Part shown: positions 1-10,456 of the stretch, piece by piece | Position numbering within the stretch: the first letter of the stretch is position 1 | How the letters are laid out: the number at the start of each line of letters is the position of its first letter | Translations under genes and position numbers: made by a program | NCBI GenBank assembly: GCA_022376925.1 | Contig: JAIOJX010000005.1 | Coordinates: 155,573,501-155,637,500 of the forward strand | Source of the DNA: Tragulus kanchil | Taxonomy: Eukaryota; Chordata; Mammalia; Artiodactyla; Tragulidae | Length of the DNA stretch: 64,000 bases | Reading direction: 5' to 3' | The notes under the pieces: model-generated | Databases searched by the model: none | What the model was told of the DNA's origin: nothing | What the model saw: the letters and a program-made list of their open reading frames with translations, nothing else

Positions 1-1149
1 GCTAGTTCTTTTTCTTCCAAAATTTTTTTGGGCTAGTTCATGTGATTTAAACTTCTGTTTGCCCACAACTTTCCAAAGTGAGGATGGAAGTTTTCCATTT
101 CTCCTTCAATGTCTTATAGAGCTTATGAAGCAGAAGTGAGTCTCAAACTTTAAATCTTCTGATGCCACAACTGGAATTCCTTCACAAGAAAACCCCACCA
201 CTCGGCCATTGCAGTGCTGGCTGCCACCATAGGAAGGCAGGAAAGCAGAGGTAGGAAAGACAACAGCTACTCAAGCAGGTCTTGGAGAGGCAGACAATGG
301 CTACAGGACCTTGGAAAATTGAGAGATGGGGCCGAGAATTCAACAGGATCTCTCTGTGGACATGAGACTCAGCCCTCTGGGGACAGCCCAGATGGGACAG
401 GGGTCAGAGACTCTAATCCACTGTGGGCTTAGCAAAAAGAAGGGATGTGAGAGGCGTCAAGGTGAAGATGAGCAGGGCAGGGATGTAGGGCAGGATCAGA
501 AGAGCAGTCGGGAGGACACAGATGTGCCGGTCCAAGGTATGGATCCAGCCCATCCACCATCCACATCTGGAAAAGAAGGGAGGAGCAGAGGGCCAGGGTG
601 GACTCCACATGGAGTTCCCTTTAGGGCTCTCTACTTAATGAAGCCAGAAGGCTAGCACACCCACTTAGGAGTTGGTCCTTTTCAGGATGTAAGTGATTGT
701 TCTGTATGCTTTGAGGCTCCAGTTCCTCAAAGGAACGAGTCTGCAAAGATTCTTGCCCCCATGTAGCAAGAGAAGCACACTGGAAAATTGTGACTATGTC
801 TACACCTGAATCTCAAGGTCTAATAAAGAAAAGACTGGCTTCTCCATGAATACTGGAGACATCGGGGCACAGCTGCACCATCAGATCTGCTTGTCATTTC
901 CAGGTCTCCACGAGGGCATGGCTGCAGACTAGATGAGTCGAGAATGATGGAAGGTGATGAGCCCCAGGCCTTTCAGATTATCCCAGGGTGCACTGAACTG
1001 CCACAGGCGGTCTCTGGGAGAAGGGTTGTTGCATAGAAGGATGGAAGTCTTTCAGAAAGTGTATGGAATCTGGGTTGGCCTTGAGTCAACTAGAGGAGGG
1101 AGGACTTGGGAGGCCTTGCCTTTGGTTGTGATATAACACAAATAGGCTA
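1..1149. other. Unassigned unique sequence
   Basis: No exon, RNA gene or repeat family is recognised here. Open frames of 60-109 codons occur on both strands but none has splice context or a recognisable protein pattern. Confidence 0.4.
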
Positions 1150-1294
1150 GTTCTTTTTTCTTCCAATAAGTATTTGACTGTTCTGGGTCTTAGATGTGGC
1201 ATGTGGGATCTATTTCCCTGACCAGGGATCGAACCCAGGGCCCCTGCATTGGGAGTTTGGAGTCTTAGCCACTGAACCACGAGGAAAGTCCCAA
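1150..1294 (-). mobile_element. tRNA-derived SINE (CHR-2/Bov-tA head type)
   Basis: Read on the minus strand it starts with the typical head (an 'acttcc..ctggttcagtggctaagactcc' type A-box region) and then the B-box region 'gggttcgatccctggtcag', followed by 'gatcccacatgccac' and an A-rich tail at the low-coordinate end. This is the tRNA-Glu-derived layout common in ruminants. The copy is short and lacks the long 3' body of full CHR-2 elements. Confidence 0.8.
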
Positions 1295-1365
1295 TTAATA
1301 GGCTAGTTCTTTACAGAATAGGAAGGACTGTCCAAGCAGGAGAGACGGAACTAGCATTATTTACC

Positions 1366-1520
1366 AGTGTGGTGTACATCTCATATGCTTCATGTATTGG
1401 TCTTTACAGTCCTCACCCATCCTGGTGACCTAGGAGCTCGATCATCCATTTTCTGAGAAAACAGACACAGAGGCCTTAACGACTTGCTGCAGGTCATACA
1501 ACTAGTTAGAGGGCTGGATA
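1366..1520 (+). repeat. MIR fragment
   Basis: The sequence follows the MIR core order: loss of the cattcattta-type segment, a 'cattttctgagaaaacagacacagagg' section, then 'gacttgctgcaggtcatacaactag'. It is diverged, as expected for an ancient SINE. Confidence 0.6.
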
Positions 1521-1648
1521 ATCACTCAATAACCACAGTTGCCCCCAAAGCAACCTATGGAACAGCTTGTGACATTAGAATTTCAGCAAATTTTCTGGAA
1601 GGTGAGCAATGAAGGTTAAGAGGGAATGTAACTTTAAAAAGCAGGCGA

Positions 1649-1942
1649 GGGGCTTCCCTGGTGGTCCAGTGGGTAAGGACACTGCCTTGCAATGCAAGGG
1701 GCGCCCACTCAATCCCTGGCCTGGGAAGATCCCATGTGCCACGGAGCAGCTGAACCGATGTGTCGAATTACCGAGCTGGAGCTCTGGAGCGCATGTGCCC
1801 AGAGCCTGTGCTCTGCGACAACAGAGGCCGCTGCGATGGGAGGCCCACACGGGCCAAAGAACGGAGATGGATGAAAATAGATGCATGAAAGACCAATAGA
1901 AGTGGCCCACCCACCCCCTCTCCCTCCCTAACCCCCGCCAAA
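1649..1942 (+). mobile_element. CHR-2-like SINE, variant with pyrimidine-rich 3' tail
   Basis: A complete insertion. The head is 'gggcttccctggtggtccag' and the B box is near 1705-1725. The body carries 'gctctggagcgcatgtgccc' and 'gatgggaggcccacac', then 'gaccaatagaagtggccc' and a C/T-rich stretch before a short A run. It is flanked by a perfect 13-bp target-site duplication, aaaaagcaggcga, at 1636-1648 and 1943-1955. The 3' half differs from the usual CHR-2 body; four other loci in the window share it (17141-17414, 22404-22780, 30541-30802, 42987-43274). Confidence 0.85.
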
Positions 1943-2183
1943 AAAAAGCAGGCGACATGGAGAGATGCACCAAGTAAATAGCTCATTACTTCTCTGTGCC
2001 TTTCCCAGTGCCTCTAAGGGTCCTTACACTTTGTCCTGGCAAACTGAGCATTAACTAATCCCCAGATCCCTGTCTGCTTTTCTGCTTTTGCTTTCTGAAG
2101 TGTGAGGGTGGGAAAGAGGGGAGAAGTAATATAGAACAATAAGGCAAGTGCACTGCCCACCCCTTCAAGGGAGCTGGGTCTTT

Positions 2184-4309
2184 TTCCCATTTCAGAATGC
2201 TCATCTGTAAAATGACCACAGCCTCTCTCTACCTCCAAAGATTATGTTTGTATATCACAGAGCTCTCTACAGCACAAATAACCTATAGGATTTGAGAAGT
2301 CACAGATCTGTGACAATGACATGGATCAATGAGAATACTGTTACAGATTATAGGACACTAGTGATTATTGCATACATATTAGGCCCAGAGTTTCAGGGCT
2401 GGAAAGATCAGAGGTTTCCAAATAAGTCCTCCTCTACTCACCAGTATCCCTGCCAGATGGTATGATTACAAAAGGGTCCAACACGTTCATTCTTTAGTTC
2501 ACCAAGGAACAGAGCAGATGAATATCTTCCCTGTGCTTCTGGGAGCTCCAGGTTTGTACAGGCTCCACCACTTCTACTCCTTAAAAGGCCCCCAGAGCCA
2601 TTACAGAAGACAACTCCCAGAATAGTCTGTGGTCACCACTGGCATAGGCAAACACAGGTGGGGAATCTTAGGGGTGTCTGTTCTCTTGCCACTTCAGCTC
2701 TGGTTTCCATGGCACTCAGGGCAAACTGGCAGGGAAGAGAGGCAGGAGCACTGGGCAACCTTTGAGACCCCAACAAGCAGACGTTTGTGTTCTAGGACTG
2801 TCACTCCCAACTATGGGATCCAGGGAGGTTGCCACACCACCCAGGTGCACACCACAGTTCACTGATGTGATCCCTGTGCGCCTTCATTCCTTCTCTGATG
2901 AGGACAACAACCCCCTATACCTACCCCCACCAGTGATTAGACCCTTTACAGTTCTCCCTTTATCCTCAATCAAGGACTAAAAGAACAAAGTTATAACAAT
3001 CGCAACTAGTAAAATTCTAGGGGCTCAATATGAACCTCTATTTACCAGCTGCTATACCCCTTCCTCGAGATCTGACGTCCTGATGGATACACTTCTTTTA
3101 CTTCCTGCCCTATTACAACACAAATGCTCAGAACGCTCTGCCAGGTGTCTAGTAAACCAGCTGGTGCTAGGTCCCTAGACGAGATAGTGATGAGCTTTCT
3201 TCAAAGGCAGGGGTGGCCAGGTCGCAGTGCCCATTCTCACAGCCTCTTCCCATTTCAGAATGCTCATCTGTAAAATGACCACAGCCTCTCTCTACCTCCA
3301 AAGATTATGTTTGTATATCACAGAGCTCTCTACAGCACAAATAACCTATAGGATTTGAGAAGTCACAGATCTGTGACAATGACATGGATCAATGAGAATA
3401 CTGTTACAGATTATAGGACACTAGTGATTATTGCATACATATTAGGCCCAGAGTTTCAGGGCTGGAAAGATCAGAGGTTTCCAAATAAGTCCTCCTCTAC
3501 TCACCAGTATCCCTGCCAGATGGTATGATTACAAAAGGGTCCAACACGTTCATTCTTTAGTTCACCAAGGAACAGAGCAGATGAATATCTTCCCTGTGCT
3601 TCTGGGAGCTCCAGGTTTGTACAGGCTCCACCACTTCTACTCCTTAAAAGGCCCCCAGAGCCATTACAGAAGACAACTCCCAGAATAGTCTGTGGTCACC
3701 ACTGGCATAGGCAAACACAGGTGGGGAATCTTAGGGGTGTCTGTTCTCTTGCCACTTCAGCTCTGGTTTCCATGGCACTCAGGGCAAACTGGCAGGGAAG
3801 AGAGGCAGGAGCACTGGGCAACCTTTGAGACCCCAACAAGCAGACGTTTGTGTTCTAGGACTGTCACTCCCAACTATGGGATCCAGGGAGGTTGCCACAC
3901 CACCCAGGTGCACACCACAGTTCACTGATGTGATCCCTGTGCGCCTTCATTCCTTCTCTGATGAGGACAACAACCCCCTATACCTACCCCCACCAGTGAT
4001 TAGACCCTTTACAGTTCTCCCTTTATCCTCAATCAAGGACTAAAAGAACAAAGTTATAACAATCGCAACTAGTAAAATTCTAGGGGCTCAATATGAACCT
4101 CTATTTACCAGCTGCTATACCCCTTCCTCGAGATCTGACGTCCTGATGGATACACTTCTTTTACTTCCTGCCCTATTACAACACAAATGCTCAGAACGCT
4201 CTGCCAGGTGTCTAGTAAACCAGCTGGTGCTAGGTCCCTAGACGAGATAGTGATGAGCTTTCTTCAAAGGCAGGGGTGTGCAGGTTGCAGTGCCCATTAT
4301 AACAGCCTC
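2184..4309. repeat. Tandem duplication 1 (offset 1063 bp)
   Basis: Copy 1 is 2184-3246 and copy 2 is 3247-4309. The interior is identical by eye. The last ~40 bases of copy 1 (3217-3246, 'ggccaggtcgcag..ttctcac') are an error-laden version of the end of copy 2 ('tgtgcaggttgcag..ttataac'). The join falls in shared 'ttccca'. Probable false duplication from unmerged contig ends. Confidence 0.95.
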
Positions 4310-4444
4310 TTCCCACCCATCCCCTTCCATTGCCCATTTCCCTGGGGGGCACAAACGCCTTCCACTTGGTTTGGGTGGGCAAGACAGAGAGGATCCCTAT
4401 GAGTCTTCACTTCTGAATCAGCACACTGACCACAAGCCCCAGCA

Positions 4445-5056
4445 ATCAAGAAGGACATGACGTCTTTATTAAACTTTTCCACATGACCAGTGGTCTGACA
4501 GGCTCTGGGGGAGCCTGGGTGACTGGCCAGGATGCTTGATGAGCCCCACAGACCTCCTTCATGGAAAGGAATTTTGTGGAACAAGATAATGCACAAAAGA
4601 GGGAGAACAGACCTGTATGAAGAGTCAAGTTTCCATGTTGATGGTAAATAGAAAAGCTTTGGGGTCAGAGCAGAGCTCTGGGACAAAAAGGTAAACAAGA
4701 AAAATAAGGAAGGGCCATGGCCCAGCCCTCTTCAACAAGGGGCATGGGAAACCTTCTTGGGAACCATAAGCCTGCAAAGACTTGCTCCTCTCCTGCTGTC
4801 TGAATCTAGTTCTGCATAATGAAGGTAGAATACTGGAAATCTGGAGGGGGGAGAAGGGCGGGTGCAACCAAAGCCCCATGTCCTACTTAGCAGCTCCTTT
4901 TTTCAAAGGGCTAATGCCACAACAAATAATGGGAAGGAAAAGGAGGAAGACAATCGATTGGAGTGGGGGCCCTGGAAGGATGCTTCCTAGTTCCTAGAAG
5001 ATGATGGGGTGGACAAAGGGATTGCCTCGATGCTGTTACAACTTGAACGAGCCATC
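4445..5056 (-). other. Candidate 3' terminal exon (unidentified gene)
   Basis: On the minus strand a strong acceptor (pyrimidine tract then 'ccttccacag') ends at 5057. The following 0.6 kb runs to a canonical AATAAA at 4465-4470 (reverse complement) with a GT-rich stretch just downstream. One frame gives only six residues (DGSFKL) before a stop; another starts ATG at once and reads about 22 residues. So it would be mainly 3' UTR. No partner exon is recognised upstream on the minus strand, and the gene cannot be named. A near-identical copy lies at 5557-6168 because of duplication 2. Confidence 0.35.
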
Positions 5057-5556
5057 CTGTGGAAGGAAAAAGGCAGTTAGAAGCAACAACCCCTATACCT
5101 ACCCCCACCAGTGATTAGACCCTTTACAGTTCTCCCTTTATCCTCAATCAAGGACTAAAAGAACAAAGTTATAACAATCGCAACTAGTAAAATTCTAGGG
5201 CTCAATATGAACCTCTATTTACCAGCTGCTATACCCCTTCCTCGAGATCTGACGTCCTGATGGATACACTTCTTTTACTTCCTGCCCTATTACAACACAA
5301 ATGCTCAGAACGCTCTGCCAGGTGTCTAGTAAACCAGCTGGTGCTAGGTCCCTAGACGAGATAGTGATGAGCTTTCTTCAAAGGCAGGTGTGCAGGTTGC
5401 AGTGCCCATTATAACAGCCTCTTCCCACCCATCCCCTTCCATTGCCCATTTCCCTGGGGGGCACAAACGCCTTCCACTTGGTTTGGGTGGGCAAGACAGA
5501 GAGGATCCCTATGAGTCTTCACTTCTGAATCAGCACACTGACCACAAGCCCCAGCA

Positions 5557-6168
5557 ATCAAGAAGGACATGACGTCTTTATTAAACTTTTCCACATGACC
5601 AGTGGTCTGACAGGCTCTGGGGGAGCCTGGGTGACTGGCCAGGATGCTTGATGAGCCCCACAGACCTCCTTCATGGAAAGGAATTTTGTGGAACAAGATA
5701 ATGCACAAAAGAGGGAGAACAGACCTGTATGAAGAGTCAAGTTTCCATGTTGATGGTAAATAGAAAAGCTTTGGGGTCAGAGCAGAGCTCTGGGACAAAA
5801 AGGTAAACAAGAAAAATAAGGAAGGGCCATGGCCCAGCCCTCTTCAACAAGGGGCATGGGAAACCTTCTTGGGAACCATAAGCCTGCAAAGACTTGCTCC
5901 TCTCCTGCTGTCTGAATCTAGTTCTGCATAATGAAGGTAGAATACTGGAAATCTGGAGGGGGGAGAAGGGCGGGTGCAACCAAAGCCCCATGTCCTACTT
6001 AGCAGCTCCTTTTTTCAAAGGGCTAATGCCACAACAAATAATGGGAAGGAAAAGGAGGAAGACAATCGATTGGAGTGGGGGCCCTGGAAGGATGCTTCCT
6101 AGTTCCTAGAAGATGATGGGGTGGACAAAGGGATTGCCTCGATGCTGTTACAACTTGAACGAGCCATC
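5557..6168 (-). other. Second copy of candidate terminal exon
   Basis: This repeats the acceptor, short frame and AATAAA of 4445-5056 at an offset of 1112 bases. It is most likely a false copy made by the assembly. Which copy is kept does not change the exon itself. Confidence 0.35.
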
Positions 6169-6195
6169 CTGTGGAAGGAAAAAGGCAGTTAGAAG

Positions 6196-7040
6196 AAACC
6201 TGGTACCCAGAAAGACACCAGCTGGGTGGCAGGGAGAAGAGAGTTAAAATCACAATAATTTGTGGCACCTCTGTTTTCAAAAGACACTCAACATAATCAC
6301 CCCTCTTCCCCGCATGACTCTGAGTGAGCATTATCATGGTGTCGCCTTCCAGGGTAGAGCACACACTCATGAAAGGGTTACTGGTAAAGTCCCCATGATC
6401 TTAAGAGCTCAGAGAGTGGCAGGTTTGGACTTGAAACGGACCCCGGATCCCCGGATCTCCAGTTCGTCCACCCCAACCCTTTAACAATCACAGCAGCAAG
6501 GGAGTTGAGACAGGAGATTAACAAATCAAGGAAAACACCAGCAAACTGGAAAGAGGTGGCCTTTGGGTGGCCCCGGGGAGCACAGCAATGGGCCGGGAGG
6601 TCGCCGGGCCGGCAGTACTTGTTCTCTGAGTCCCAGTGTCTTTCAAGACATTGAGATGGCTCTTTTCCTTGGGATGAAAGAATGGAATCCTTCTTCCATG
6701 AGACACAGAGGTAAAGGGAAAAATGCACGTGTGAGGCCGGGTCGAGGGGGAAGGGGCTTGCGAGGGGCTGGGAGTCCATCTCCAACCACTGCCAATCTCC
6801 TGGCAGGAAGTGAGCACCAAACCTCAAGAACACCCCTCCCACCTCCCACCACAAATTCCACAAACAACCTGAGGTAAGGGAGGGAGTGCCCAGGTCTCCA
6901 CGTCCTGGCCCTCAGGGAATTTCCTGCATTCTTATCTTCCTGCAAGCCAGGGAGTCCCCAAAACCCATTCTCCAACTAAGTCAGCTTTGGGTCATCTCAG
7001 AGGAAAATGAGCCAAGTGCTGGAAATTAACACCTTCCAAG
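6196..7040. other. Unassigned unique sequence
   Basis: No recognised repeat or gene. Minus-strand frames of 100-161 codons overlap here but show no protein pattern. A donor-like 'gaggtaaggg' occurs near 6871 on the plus strand without a matching acceptor that would make a convincing exon. Confidence 0.35.
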
Positions 7041-7049
7041 GGCTGTACA

Positions 7050-7145
7050 GGAGCCGTTGGCCACGCCCATTACTGCGCCCTCCCACTATATCTCGTCCAA
7101 TCAGAAGCCTCCCTCGCTGCGCCTACCGTCCATCAGCGTGTAGGG
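7050..7145. promoter_or_regulatory. GC-box/CCAAT promoter-like patch
   Basis: A GC/CACCC-type box ('ggccacgccc', 7059-7068) lies 28 bases from a CCAAT motif ('ccaatcag', 7097-7104), with local CpGs and an AT-rich 'actatatctc' between them. The arrangement could serve either strand. It lies upstream of the minus-strand terminal exon candidate at 4445-5056. No transcript start can be shown. Confidence 0.25.
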
Positions 7146-7929
7146 AGGGGCTCTGGGCCTGACCATTCCACAGCCTCCGAGGATGGTCTGCACCTGCTGT
7201 CCCAAGTCACGAGCAGAAGGAGAGTGGCCGGACTCCGTGGAGCTTAAGGGCTTAAGGAAAACCTCTGGGTCTTGCATGTGCCAAGGATTGAGGGAAGGAA
7301 GTGGAGGGGCGGGGTGGGGTGGGATGGGGTGGGGGCAGCGGGTGGTGATGTGAGAGAGGGACTGTGAGCCCCCCAGCCTTATAGGAGGTAGACAAGCCTC
7401 AGTCTCACCTCTGAGGGCGGGGGCCCTGGCTCTACAGTTGTCAGACCAACAAACCACGTTGACAGTGTGCCGTCTGGGATCCCAGAATCCTCACATCCAT
7501 TTGACCTCAGAGAAAAGCACCATCCAGAAGGCCCTTCGCTTGAGGCCTGGTGAGAGGGGCAGAGCTGCCCTTCAGACCCTGCTCTTGACAACACCTGGCC
7601 TGTTTCCCACCAGCCAAAGGCCTTCCACTTTAAAGGACGCTTTACGCAGTCTCAGCCAACTTGTGGGGACCCAAGAGCCTTGTTTGCCATTATCCCCTGC
7701 CTCCTGCGTCTCTGCATGCAGCAGGGCCTGGGGGACCCGGGGTTCTCACTCAGAGTCCTGGCATCAAGCCAGTGGGGGAGGGTTGCTGAGCAGAGGAGGA
7801 TGCCTGCCCTTGACCTCTTAGAGAGGAGAGCCATGTGTTACTATTTTATTGGACACTTATTTTGAAAGACTCAATTCTGAAAAGTTCAAGATTCATCATT
7901 GTATTTGAGCATAGTTTTTCAGTTTTTAA

Positions 7930-8035
7930 AGAAGTTCTCTGGTAGTCTGGTGGTTAGGATTCAGCACTTCAACCACAGAGGCCAGGGCTCGACCCTGGTG
8001 GGGGAACTGAGATCCCATTAAAAAAAAAAAAAAAA
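7930..8035 (+). mobile_element. tRNA-derived SINE with A tail
   Basis: A diverged head ('gttctctggtagtctggtgg') is followed by a B-box-like 'agggctcgaccctggtg', then 'gaactgagatccc' and a 16-17 bp A tail (8019-8035). It is a short tRNA-Glu-type ruminant SINE. Confidence 0.75.
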
Positions 8036-8960
8036 TGGGATTCACATAGCGTAAGGTTTATCATTTTAACCATTTTTAAGTGTAATTCAGTGACTTTTAG
8101 TACACTCACAATTCCCTGTAACCGCTACCATTTCTTATGAATAATTCCAGGACATTTTTTACACACTTCCACCCATAGGAATTCTACACATTGAGCAGTT
8201 CATCTCCATTGTCACCCCTGGCATCTGTTAATCAGCTTTCTACTCGGAGGGATTTACTTATTCTAGACATGCTATGTAAATAGAACCACAAGGTATATAA
8301 CCTTTGTGTCTGGCTTTTTTTTTTAATTAATACTAAATGGTAGTTTTCAAGGTATGCTAAGTATTTTCAAGATTTATCCATGTTGTAGCATATATCAATA
8401 CTTCATTCTTTTTAAGGCTAAATAATATTCCACTGCATAGATATACTATATTTCATTTATCTGTTTCATGTTAATAGACATTTTGGATTGCCCCCACCTT
8501 TTGCCTCCACTTTTTGCTATAAATATTGTATACAGATGTGTTTTGTTTGAATCTATGTTTTTAGTTCTCTCAGGTGTATACCAAGGAATGGAACTACTGG
8601 ACCCTATGATAATTCTGAGTTTAACTTTTCGAGGAGCTGCCATCATGCAGTTGATGTACCATTTTATATTCTTACCAGCAGTATGTAAAGATTCCACTTC
8701 CTCCACACACTCATCATCACTTTTTATTTTTATTTTACAAAATCACAGCCATCATAGTAGATACGAAGTGGCATCTCATTGTGGGTTTTTTGTTTTTTAT
8801 TGTGGTTTTGAGTTGCATTTCCCTGCTCTTTGTTTTGTGACTTTTCTGAACAAGTTTTGTAAAATTTGTGTCTGTTGTTGTGTGTGGTCATTAAACATTG
8901 TTCTGTTAGATCAATGGGCATTTAGTGATTCAAGAGAAATTTCCTTATGCTTTAAAACTG
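8036..8960 (-). mobile_element. L1 fragment, 3' part of ORF2 and 3' UTR
   Basis: The plus strand reads as antisense L1: 'aggctaaataatattccact' (8415-8434) is the reverse of the conserved ORF2 C-terminal segment, followed by the antisense 'cattttggattgcccccacc' and 'tcatgcagttgatgtaccat' landmarks. It is diverged and non-coding. Copies of 8252-8960 recur at 9354-10062 through duplication 3. Confidence 0.7.
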
Positions 8961-10456
8961 AAAGAAAATAAAATATTCCAATCTTTTCAGCCAAACAGAC
9001 TGTGACTCTACCTCAGCCTTCACGCCTTGTTTCTACAGAACCTGAAGTCAGCCAGAGGTAAGAGCCTAGGGCCTTCTTGGGTGTTTTCTGAGCATGTGCC
9101 CAGCCCTGAATATGTGCATGAACTTCTAGATTCCCAGAAATATGTGACACCTTTTCAAAATTCTTATTCCCCAAAGCATCTCCTTCCCCAGCCTTTCCTC
9201 CTGAGCTTTCAGGTTAGTCTATTATTTTCCCCAGCTGTTATTCCCAGTCTCAGAAAGCAGCAACTATGCATTTGCCTTTAAATGTTTTGAGCCAATTTTT
9301 CCTAGGAAGCTGTTTCAACCCTGGGAATGTTCTTAGGTGAAAAAGCAAGCCCATTTTACTTATTCTAGACATGCTATGTAAATAGAACCACAAGGTATAT
9401 AACCTTTGTGTCTGGCTTTTTTTTTTAATTAATACTAAATGGTAGTTTTCAAGGTATGCTAAGTATTTTCAAGATTTATCCATGTTGTAGCATATATCAA
9501 TACTTCATTCTTTTTAAGGCTAAATAATATTCCACTGCATAGATATACTATATTTCATTTATCTGTTTCATGTTAATAGACATTTTGGATTGCCCCCACC
9601 TTTTGCCTCCACTTTTTGCTATAAATATTGTATACAGATGTGTTTTGTTTGAATCTATGTTTTTAGTTCTCTCAGGTGTATACCAAGGAATGGAACTACT
9701 GGACCCTATGATAATTCTGAGTTTAACTTTTCGAGGAGCTGCCATCATGCAGTTGATGTACCATTTTATATTCTTACCAGCAGTATGTAAAGATTCCACT
9801 TCCTCCACACACTCATCATCACTTTTTATTTTTATTTTACAAAATCACAGCCATCGTAGTAGATACGAAGTGGCATCTCATTGTGGGTTTTTTGTTTTTT
9901 ATTGTGGTTTTGAGTTGCATTTCCCTGCTCTTTGTTTTGTGACTTTTCTGAACAAGTTTTGTAAAATTTGTGTCTGTTGTTGTGTGTGGTCATTAAACAT
10001 TGTTCTGTTAGATCAATGGGCATTTAGTGATTCAAGAGAAATTTCCTTATGCTTTAAAACTGAAAGAAAATAAAATATTCCAATCTTTTCAGCCAAACAG
10101 ACTGTGACTCTACCTCAGCCTTCACGCCTTGTTTCTACAGAACCTGAAGTCAGCCAGAGGTAAGAGCCTAGGGCCTTCTTGGGTGTTTTCTGAGCATGTG
10201 CCCAGCCCTGAATATGTGCATGAACTTCTAGATTCCCAGAAATATGTGACACCTTTTCAAAATTCTTATTCCCCAAAGCATCTCCTTCCCCAGCCTTTCC
10301 TCCTGAGCTTTCAGGTTAGTCTATTATTTTCCCCAGCTGTTATTCCCAGTCTCAGAAAGCAGCAACTATGCATTTGCCTTTAAATGTTTTGAGCCAATTT
10401 TTCCTAGGAAGCTGTTTCAACCCTGGGAATGTTCTTAGGTGAAAAAAGCAAGCCAT
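8252..10456. repeat. Tandem duplication 3 (offset 1102 bp)
   Basis: Copy 1 is 8252-9353 and copy 2 is 9354-10456. One internal substitution is seen, A at 8754 against G at 9856. Near the join copy 1 has one A fewer in a poly-A run and one extra C. Shared bases at the join: 'cattt'. Confidence 0.95.

Larger units (their letters stand above)
3968..6195. repeat. Tandem duplication 2 (offset 1112 bp)
   Basis: Copy 1 is 3968-5084 and copy 2 is 5085-6195. It overlaps copy 2 of duplication 1, so the stretch 2905-3246 occurs three times. Copy 2 lacks single bases in C, G and GG runs within its first 300 bases (near 5088, 5199, 5388); the rest matches. Confidence 0.95.

Noticed and set aside
1705..1740. 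tRNA gene from A- and B-box-like sequence
   Set aside because: The boxes belong to tRNA-derived SINEs. No clover-leaf fold with an intact anticodon stem and acceptor stem is present.
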